A stretch of 8,338 bases of DNA from an uncultured Bacteroidales bacterium. Lineage in GTDB: Bacteria; Bacteroidota; Bacteroidia; Bacteroidales; Bacteroidaceae. The stretch is from the NCBI GenBank assembly GCA_947367415.1, contig CANBEE010000112.1:1-8338 (forward strand), read 5' to 3'. How positions within the stretch are numbered: position 1 is the stretch's first letter; each line of letters opens with the position of its first letter. Position numbers and translations under genes: made by a program. The notes below the pieces were generated by a model. It ran no database searches. It was not told where the DNA came from and saw only the letters and a program-made list of their open reading frames with translations. Positions 1-5,820 of this stretch are shown here, piece by piece.

Positions 1-1
1 A

Positions 2-736
2 CCCAATGGAAACTTCTATACCGGAAACATTGAGTTTGCACCCAATCTTCCTTGGAAGGGTGTAATCAAGCTTTCTGAACTTTTCGAACAGCGCATTGGT
101 GTGCCTGTAACTGTTACGAATGATGCTAATGCTGCAGCTATCGGGGAAATGACTTATGGTGCTGCACGTGGTATGAAGAACTTTATCGAGATTACCCTGG
201 GTACAGGTGTAGGCAGCGGTATCGTTATCAACGGACAGTTAGTGTATGGCCACGATGGATTTGCCGGTGAGTTGGGTCATGTGATTTCACGCCGACACAA
301 CGGACGTCAGTGCGGTTGCGGACGCTGTGGTTGCCTTGAGACATATTGCTCAGCAACGGGTGTAGCTCGCACAGCTAAAGAGAAGATCGACTGTACTTCT
401 GAACCTAGCCTCTTGCGTGACATTGAGGGAGAAATCACCTCAAAGGATGTGTATGATGCTGCAATCCGTGGCGATAAGGTGGCTCAGGAAGTGTTTACCT
501 TTACAGGTACCATTCTTGGCGAGGCTTTGGCTGATTTTATTGCTTTCAGCGCTCCTGAGGCCATTATCCTGTTCGGCGGACTTACCAAATCTGGTGACCT
601 CATCATGAAACCTACACTGGAGGCTATGGAGGCTAACGTACTCAATATTTGGAAAGGAAAGACCAAGCTCCTCGTTTCTGAACTTAAGGACTCTGATGCT
701 GCTGTGCTGGGTGCCAGCGCTTTGGCTTGGGGTTGA
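2..736 (+). CDS. ROK-family sugar kinase (glucokinase type), 5' end cut off by window edge
   Basis: The frame is open from base 2, so the gene begins upstream; 244 residues and the stop are visible, and roughly 75-80 N-terminal residues, including the DxGGT phosphate-binding motif, should be missing (family proteins are about 320 aa). Visible ROK hallmarks are APNLPW near the left edge, the TNDANAAA motif at bases 116-139 whose Asp (122-124) is the catalytic base, ELGH (269-280) with the zinc/substrate His, and the zinc motif CGCGRCGCLE (311-340) with the expected Cys residues followed by Glu. A late glycine-rich segment (ILFGGL) is also typical. ROK kinases phosphorylate glucose or a related hexose or N-acetylhexosamine with ATP in the cytosol; Bacteroidetes members with this pattern are usually annotated as glucokinase. 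Exact substrate cannot be read from the sequence. The GTG at 101 is internal, not the true start, because homology continues upstream of it. It converges on the minus-strand operon and is probably an independent housekeeping gene. Confidence 0.93.
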   Translation, partial: PNGNFYTGNIEFAPNLPWKGVIKLSELFEQRIGVPVTVTNDANAAAIGEMTYGAARGMKNFIEITLGTGVGSGIVINGQLVYGHDGFAGELGHVISRRHNGRQCGCGRCGCLETYCSATGVARTAKEKIDCTSEPSLLRDIEGEITSKDVYDAAIRGDKVAQEVFTFTGTILGEALADFIAFSAPEAIILFGGLTKSGDLIMKPTLEAMEANVLNIWKGKTKLLVSELKDSDAAVLGASALAWG

Positions 737-753
737 TACGATCATATCGTCAG

Positions 754-804
754 ATAAATAAAGTACGGCATTCAGCTAAGAACTGAATGCCGTACTTTAT
801 TTAT
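754..804. terminator. Bidirectional intrinsic terminator between convergent genes
   Basis: A perfect 22-bp inverted repeat pairs 754-775 with 783-804 around a 7-base loop (776-782). The stem has a GC-containing core (tacggcattcag) and an A/T-rich base (ataaataaag / ctttatttat), so a transcript from either side ends in a run rich in U. It lies 17 bases after the ROK stop codon and 61 bases after the stop of the minus-strand GH51 gene, the position expected for a shared terminator. A smaller 5-bp inverted repeat (738-742 with 746-750) sits just before it and may add a minor hairpin. Function is inferred from structure and position. Confidence 0.85.
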
Positions 805-865
805 AAACGTGCTTGGGAATAATATGACTTGTGTGAAGCAGTTCTCTCAAGCTCGATATGGAGTG

Positions 866-3451
866 CTACTTCTTTTTGGCCTGTTCCTTGGCGATGCGTA
901 TCGTCGTGAAGGAGTAGGGAGGCATATCGTAGTTGAATTGCGGCGCTACTTCAATGGTGCTCTCTGTGGGTACGGCATTGCGGTCGGTAGGCTTGCCTGT
1001 GAGCACGGTGCAGGTGGCTGTGGTGGAGAGGGCCTCGCAGTCGGTCACCTCCACGGCGGTGTTCACGGCTACAGGCAGCAGGTTGACGAGCTTGATGATG
1101 AGGTCGCCGGTGGCCGAGTCGTAGACGGTGGAGGTGGAGATGCGCTTGCGCACATCGTCGCGGCGGCTCTCTACCCTGAGCTTACCCGTGATGTACTGGT
1201 CGCCGCTGTTGTTGCCGAATATCTTCTGGGTGTAGTAGCCGGGGGTGAGGTCGATGCGCGATGAGTTGAAGTAGATCATGTCGGGGTTCCAGTTGGTGTG
1301 GCCGTGGCGTGCCAGCAGCGGAGCGTACGAGGTCATACGCACGATATCGGCATTGCGCTCTACATTGGTGAGGTGCAGAGCCTCGCACAGTGCTGTCTCT
1401 ATATTGTTGTGACGGCTTGCCACGTGGCAGGCATACTCGCCGAGGTATACCTCACTGGCATTGCGGTCGTAGTGGTCATAGTAATCTTGGTTGTGGATAT
1501 ACCATCCGGGACTCACGTAGTAGTGCTCGTCGACCATGGGTATCTCCTTCTCCTTGGCCAGCTTCCATCCCCACTCGTAATCGGAGCCTTCGTAGAAGGG
1601 GCCTACGGTGCCGCAGATGATGATTTCGGGGTGCTTGGCGCGCACAGCGTCGTAGATCATGGTGAAGCGCTCGGTGAAGGTGTTTGATATGAGGTCTTCA
1701 TTGCCGATGCCGATATACTTGAGGTTGAAGGGCTTGGGATGTCCCGCCTCAGCACGCACGCGGCCCCACTTGGTGGTCTTGGCATCGCCGTTGGCCCACT
1801 CGATGAGGTCGAGAATGTCTTGGATGAAGGCATCCATCTCCTCCATCGGCACACCGCCCTGCTGGCCGTGGCCACCGTGTGAGGAGTTTTGGCAAGGCAC
1901 AGCGGCGGGGATTACTGGCAGAGGTTCGGCACCTATGTCCTCGCAGAAGAGGAAGTACTCGTAGTAGCCGAGGCCGAGTGTCTGGTGATAGTTCCATATA
2001 TTGGGCATGTGCTGGCGCTCCTCGAGCTTGCCGATGGAGCGTTTCCAGAGGTACATGTTGTCGAGGCCGTCGCCGTGGGCAGCGCAGCCGCCGGGAAAGC
2101 GCACAAACTTAGGCTTCATGTCGGCAATCACCTGAGCGAGGTCGGCACGGAGACCGTTCTTGCGGTTCTTGAAGGTGTTGCGCGGGAAGAGCGATACCAT
2201 GTCGATATCTACCGCACCTGACGTCTGCGGAGCGATAACAAGGCGTGCCTTGGGCGCATCCTTCGTGGCCTTGAAGGTGGCCTTGAGGGCCTTCCACTCG
2301 GCACTGCCTACGGTGATGCTTTTCGAGGCAAGGGTCTCACCCTCTTCGCTCACGAGGCTGATGAGGAACTTGCTACTCTTGCCGGATGCCTTACGGGCCA
2401 TCAAGCTGAGGTCGTAGAGGTCGCCAGCCTTGAGGGCGATGCCATCGTAGCCACCATTTTCCAATGTGGAGCCTACAGTATTAGTTGATAGTGTGGCATA
2501 ATGGCAGTTGTTGGCGTGGATGGGGCGCTCGGTACTGATGGCGATGGTGCTGCCCTCGCCCTTGAGCTCCCATGCGGTGAGGCCATGCCATCCACCACGG
2601 TCGGCAGCAGAGTGCTCGAAGTCGCGGTTTTGGATGAGCTCGCCATAGAGTCCGCCATCGGCTCCGTAGCTGATGTCCTCGAAGAAGATACCGATGAGCT
2701 CGTTGCTGATGGTCTTGCGCTCTTTGCCATCGATGGTGAGGCGGGCGTTTACGGGCTTGAGGTCGGCAAAGCGCACAGGGTCTTGCCCCATGTGCTCATC
2801 GAGCTTTACCTGGCGGTTGCGCAGATAGTCGTCGCGCTTGATGAGTTTGTCTATCTGCTCCCACTCTACGCGGTGTACTTGACCCTCCACGGGGCGGTCG
2901 CCCAGGACGATGGAGCTATAGTTAGGGCTTTGGCATGGGCCGGCATTGGTCGGGCGGTTCCCGACATTCACGTTCATCTTTTTCCACGTGCGGCAATCAG
3001 AGGAACCATAGGCATAGATGGTACTGTCAAGTGTTGTGTATATTACTGCCCAACCCTCATTTTTCTCGGCTTGTACGAGTATAGGGCGCACACAGCTGCC
3101 TCCCTCTACGTAGGGATAGTCCTGCGGCTTCCAGTTGATGAGGTCGGGGCTTTCGCAGTAGGCAAATTGTGGATTGTCGGCCTTGGGCGACCATACGCAG
3201 CGCCACATGCCCTGGCTGTCGCGCATGAGGTGTGGGGTGAACATCTTCTTCTGTGCACCCCAGGTACCAAAGTCGCTGTCCACAAAGGTGCGTCCATTGC
3301 CGATGGAGGTCCAATGGAGACTGTCTGAACTATAGGCGAAGGCGATGCCTCGTCCGTTGACGTAAGAGAATAGGTAGCCGTAGTCGGGCTTGTTGGCGTA
3401 CAGATTTAGTGTACAGAGAATGGCTGTGATAGCCAATGCGAGTTTCTTCAT
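866..3451 (-). CDS. Exported GH51 alpha-L-arabinofuranosidase with a short GH43-like N-terminal module
   Basis: This 861-residue protein has a signal peptide (about residues 1-20: MKK, a hydrophobic core, then LYAN). Residues about 22-190 resemble part of a GH43/GH32-type beta-propeller, with strand motifs such as AYSSDSLHW and CESPDLINW. A charged, probably helical linker follows (about 188-235). The GH51 part begins near residue 236 with IGIFFEDISYGADGGLYGEL; a CBM4-like jelly roll lies at about 275-425, the (beta/alpha)8 barrel at about 430-720, and a C-terminal beta domain after it. The acid/base Glu is E585 in GIGNED and the nucleophile Glu is E672 in LGEYA, so the active site looks intact. 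The family releases terminal alpha-L-arabinofuranose from arabinan, arabinoxylan or arabinogalactan side chains; with a rhamnogalacturonan lyase in the same operon, pectic arabinan is the likeliest source. The start at 3451 gives a clean signal peptide and lies 26 bases after the GH95 stop. It is the last gene of the operon. Sampled stretches reach 62-67% GC, higher than its partners. Confidence 0.92.
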   Translation of the reverse strand: MKKLALAITAILCTLNLYANKPDYGYLFSYVNGRGIAFAYSSDSLHWTSIGNGRTFVDSDFGTWGAQKKMFTPHLMRDSQGMWRCVWSPKADNPQFAYCESPDLINWKPQDYPYVEGGSCVRPILVQAEKNEGWAVIYTTLDSTIYAYGSSDCRTWKKMNVNVGNRPTNAGPCQSPNYSSIVLGDRPVEGQVHRVEWEQIDKLIKRDDYLRNRQVKLDEHMGQDPVRFADLKPVNARLTIDGKERKTISNELIGIFFEDISYGADGGLYGELIQNRDFEHSAADRGGWHGLTAWELKGEGSTIAISTERPIHANNCHYATLSTNTVGSTLENGGYDGIALKAGDLYDLSLMARKASGKSSKFLISLVSEEGETLASKSITVGSAEWKALKATFKATKDAPKARLVIAPQTSGAVDIDMVSLFPRNTFKNRKNGLRADLAQVIADMKPKFVRFPGGCAAHGDGLDNMYLWKRSIGKLEERQHMPNIWNYHQTLGLGYYEYFLFCEDIGAEPLPVIPAAVPCQNSSHGGHGQQGGVPMEEMDAFIQDILDLIEWANGDAKTTKWGRVRAEAGHPKPFNLKYIGIGNEDLISNTFTERFTMIYDAVRAKHPEIIICGTVGPFYEGSDYEWGWKLAKEKEIPMVDEHYYVSPGWYIHNQDYYDHYDRNASEVYLGEYACHVASRHNNIETALCEALHLTNVERNADIVRMTSYAPLLARHGHTNWNPDMIYFNSSRIDLTPGYYTQKIFGNNSGDQYITGKLRVESRRDDVRKRISTSTVYDSATGDLIIKLVNLLPVAVNTAVEVTDCEALSTTATCTVLTGKPTDRNAVPTESTIEVAPQFNYDMPPYSFTTIRIAKEQAKKK
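2882..3391 (-). other. Truncated GH43-like beta-propeller module at the N-terminus of the GH51 protein
   Basis: Residues about 21-190 of the GH51 protein show repeated propeller-blade strands: YLFSYVNGRG-IAFAYSSDSLHW, then MFTPHLMRDSQGMWRCVW with FAYCESPDLINW, then CVRPILVQ with IYAYGSSDCRTW. That is about three blades in 170 residues, whereas a full GH43 catalytic propeller has five blades and about 300 residues. The first blade begins almost directly after the signal peptide, leaving no room for the usual N-terminal strand with the catalytic base Asp. I infer a non-catalytic, perhaps carbohydrate-binding or structural, module. I recall similar architectures among Bacteroidales arabinofuranosidases, so it may be a conserved arrangement rather than damage in this copy. 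Confidence 0.65.
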
Positions 3452-3477
3452 AGATTTTTATTTGTATTTTAATATTA

Positions 3478-5808
3478 TCAGATTATTCGTATTGTTTCTC
3501 CCTTTCGGGTGGCAATCTCTTTCATCTCTTCATTTATTTTAATGCGGAGTGTGCCTCCGAAACGAGATTTTATTGTGGCACGCACAACCTTGCCACTCTC
3601 CCATGTGAGTTCAGTAAGTTCGAAACCTCTACGGCAGCAGAGCCCTTTGACGGAACCTTGCTTCCATTCGTCGGGCAGTGCGGGAAGTAGATGTATGTAT
3701 CCAGCATGGCTCTGTACTAGCATCTCGGCAATGCCAGCAGTGCAGCCGAAGTTCCCATCAATTTGAAAGGGCGGATGTGCATCGAAAAGGTTGGGGTAGG
3801 TACCGCCACTCTCTCCCGAATGGCCCATTGCTGGTTTGAGCTGCTCGCGAATGAGCTTCATGGCATGGTTGCCGTCGAGCAGGCGTGCCCATAGGCAAAC
3901 TTTCCAACCCATAGACCAACCTGTAGAGGGGTCACCACGTGCGATGAGGCTCTGCTTGGCAGCTTCGAAGAGTTCGGGTGTGTCTTCGGTAATCTGGTTG
4001 CCGGGATATAGACCCCAAAGGTGCGATACGTGGCGATGCTGGTCGCGCGGATTATCCCAATCTTCCATCCACTCCTGTAGTTGCCCCCATCGGCCAATCT
4101 GCATAGGCGCAAGGCGGACCTCAATCGTGCGCAGTGTGTCGATAAAGGCTTTGTCTTCTCCCAGAAGGCTGGCGGCTGCAGTGGTGTTGCGCATGAGGTC
4201 GCGCACCATCTGATTGTCCATAGTGGCGCCGGCAACTACGCTGAACGAGCGCTTGCCTTCTATGTGGGGACGGTTTTCTGGTGAGAAACTGGGTGAAACT
4301 ACCAGCCAGCCATTCTTGGGCTCAGGGACGAGAAAGTCGATGTAGAACTCACATGCGCTCTTCATTATGGGATATGCTTCGCGCAAGAATGCTTCGTCGC
4401 CAGTAAAGAGATAGTGCTCATAAAGATGCTGGCAGAACCATGCGTTGCAGGTTGGCCATATTCCGTAACTGGGGCCATCGACAGCTCCTGTGCTGCGCCA
4501 AACGTCGGTGTTGTGGTGCAATGTCCAACCGCGACATCCATACATGGCTGCAGTCTCGCGACCTTTGTCGGCCACCTCGCTTATGAGGCGTAGCATGGGT
4601 TCGTGTAGCTCTGAAAGGTTGGTAACCTCGGCAGGCCAGTAGTTCATTTCCAAATTAATGTTGGAGGTGTATTTTCCGTCCCATGGAGCCTTGGTCTGGT
4701 GATTCCATATACCCTGCAGATTGGCAGCCTGGCCGCCAGGCTGTGAACTACAGATGAGTAGGTAGCGTCCAAACTGGAAGTACAGCTCGACGAGCTGTGG
4801 GTCGTAACCCTCCTTAAATTGCTCTACACGCTTGTCTGTGGGGAGCAGAGCAGAAGACGTAGTGCCGAGGTCGAGACCTACACGGTCGAAGTAATAGCTG
4901 TAAAGAGCTGTGTGGTCAGCCTTGGCTTTGCGGTAATTAGGCTCGATATTAGCAAGTGGAGCCTCGGCGCGTTGGTCTGCATTGCCGCTGACGTCTTTGT
5001 AATTGATGAAGTTGGTGCCTATGGATAGGTGTATGGTGACTTCATCGGCATTGGAAATGCTTAATGCGTCTGCTTGGCTACTCAGGCTGCCTCCTTTGTG
5101 CTTGAAATGGGCAATGCTTGTGTACCTTATCTTGCCTTCGACTCCTTCGTGGTCGGTGCCACGTCCACGCAATATTAGTGTTTGCTTCTCTGCATCCGCA
5201 GTGGGCCTCTCGTGCGGCATAGGGCTTTCATAGCGTGCTTTGAATGAGATGGCGCCCTTCTTCGATGCGGTGAGGTGCACGATGATGACATCGTCGCTGA
5301 GCGAGGCAAAGCTTTCTCGGCGGTATTCTATACCATTGGCCGTAAACGTAGTCGTGGTTACAGCTTTGCTAATGTCGAGCTCGCGGTAATAGTTGCTCAC
5401 GCTGTCGATTCCATCAAAATGCAGTTTTAATGAACCTACCGTTTGGTATGGCATGCCGTTGGCCCTCTGTGCACTGATGTACTTGCCGCAGAGCTCTTGC
5501 GCTTCTACGTTCTCGCCCTCAAAGATTAGGCTGCGTATCTCGTCGAGGTGATCTTTGGCGAGTGAGTTTACGTTGTTGTGAGGTGAACCACCCCACACGG
5601 TCTCTTCATTGAGCTGAAATTCCTCGTGTGTGGGGTTGCCGTATATCATGGCTCCGAGGCGTCCGTTGCCGATGGGCAATGCTTCAACCCACTGATGGGC
5701 AGGTGTGTCATACCACAGCTTTAGGGATTGCTCATTAGAGGATTCGCAGGCACTGAGGGCTATAACGGCGATAGAAATGATTGCAAACCGGAGGACGGAT
5801 TTCTTCAT
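3478..5808 (-). CDS. GH95 alpha-L-fucosidase / alpha-L-galactosidase, lipoprotein
   Basis: This 776-residue protein begins with a lipoprotein signal: MKK, a hydrophobic stretch, and lipobox LSAC with the acylated Cys at residue 21. The mature part starts with the GH95 N-terminal beta-sandwich (LWYDTPAHQWVEALPIGNG, about 30-270), followed by a linker and an (alpha/alpha)6 barrel with QPGGQAANLQGIWN (356-369), NINLEMNYWP (383-392), VSPSFSPEN (504-512) and FQIDGNFGCTAGI (681-693), then a C-terminal beta domain. By alignment from memory with the Bifidobacterium bifidum enzyme AfcA, N383 and N385 would activate the water, E511 would be the acid and D684 would assist, so the active site looks complete. 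GH95 is an inverting exo-hydrolase that removes terminal alpha-L-fucose or alpha-L-galactose. Residue T381 sits where I recall fucosidases carrying His, so alpha-L-galactosidase activity is a real possibility. The protein should be anchored in a membrane; which leaflet cannot be decided. The start lies 12 bases after the PL11 stop, showing tight operon coupling. Length is normal for the family. Confidence 0.93.
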   Translation of the reverse strand: MKKSVLRFAIISIAVIALSACESSNEQSLKLWYDTPAHQWVEALPIGNGRLGAMIYGNPTHEEFQLNEETVWGGSPHNNVNSLAKDHLDEIRSLIFEGENVEAQELCGKYISAQRANGMPYQTVGSLKLHFDGIDSVSNYYRELDISKAVTTTTFTANGIEYRRESFASLSDDVIIVHLTASKKGAISFKARYESPMPHERPTADAEKQTLILRGRGTDHEGVEGKIRYTSIAHFKHKGGSLSSQADALSISNADEVTIHLSIGTNFINYKDVSGNADQRAEAPLANIEPNYRKAKADHTALYSYYFDRVGLDLGTTSSALLPTDKRVEQFKEGYDPQLVELYFQFGRYLLICSSQPGGQAANLQGIWNHQTKAPWDGKYTSNINLEMNYWPAEVTNLSELHEPMLRLISEVADKGRETAAMYGCRGWTLHHNTDVWRSTGAVDGPSYGIWPTCNAWFCQHLYEHYLFTGDEAFLREAYPIMKSACEFYIDFLVPEPKNGWLVVSPSFSPENRPHIEGKRSFSVVAGATMDNQMVRDLMRNTTAAASLLGEDKAFIDTLRTIEVRLAPMQIGRWGQLQEWMEDWDNPRDQHRHVSHLWGLYPGNQITEDTPELFEAAKQSLIARGDPSTGWSMGWKVCLWARLLDGNHAMKLIREQLKPAMGHSGESGGTYPNLFDAHPPFQIDGNFGCTAGIAEMLVQSHAGYIHLLPALPDEWKQGSVKGLCCRRGFELTELTWESGKVVRATIKSRFGGTLRIKINEEMKEIATRKGETIRII

Positions 5809-5820
5809 AGAGCACGTTGT

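Noticed and set aside
101..103. GTG at 101 as the start of the ROK kinase
   Set aside because: The frame stays open to the left edge and the upstream residues (APNLPWKG and neighbours) are conserved ROK sequence, so this codon is internal.
809..1264. 151-codon plus-strand open frame starting just after the terminator
   Set aside because: It runs antisense to the conserved C-terminal domain of GH51, is Gly/Val/Ala-rich and has no family signature, so it is a shadow frame.
1840..1900. His/Gly/Gln-rich loop in GH51 (SSHGGHGQQGG) as a possible metal site
   Set aside because: A Gly-rich loop before GGVPMEEMD is normal in Bacteroidales GH51 proteins, and two His residues are not enough to claim metal binding.
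2501..3328. 275-codon open frame on the plus strand, antisense to the GH51 gene
   Set aside because: Its protein is a low-complexity Val/Ala/Leu-rich reading of the complementary strand with no recognisable domain. The minus-strand frame has clear homology throughout, and GC-rich coding DNA often leaves the opposite frame open.
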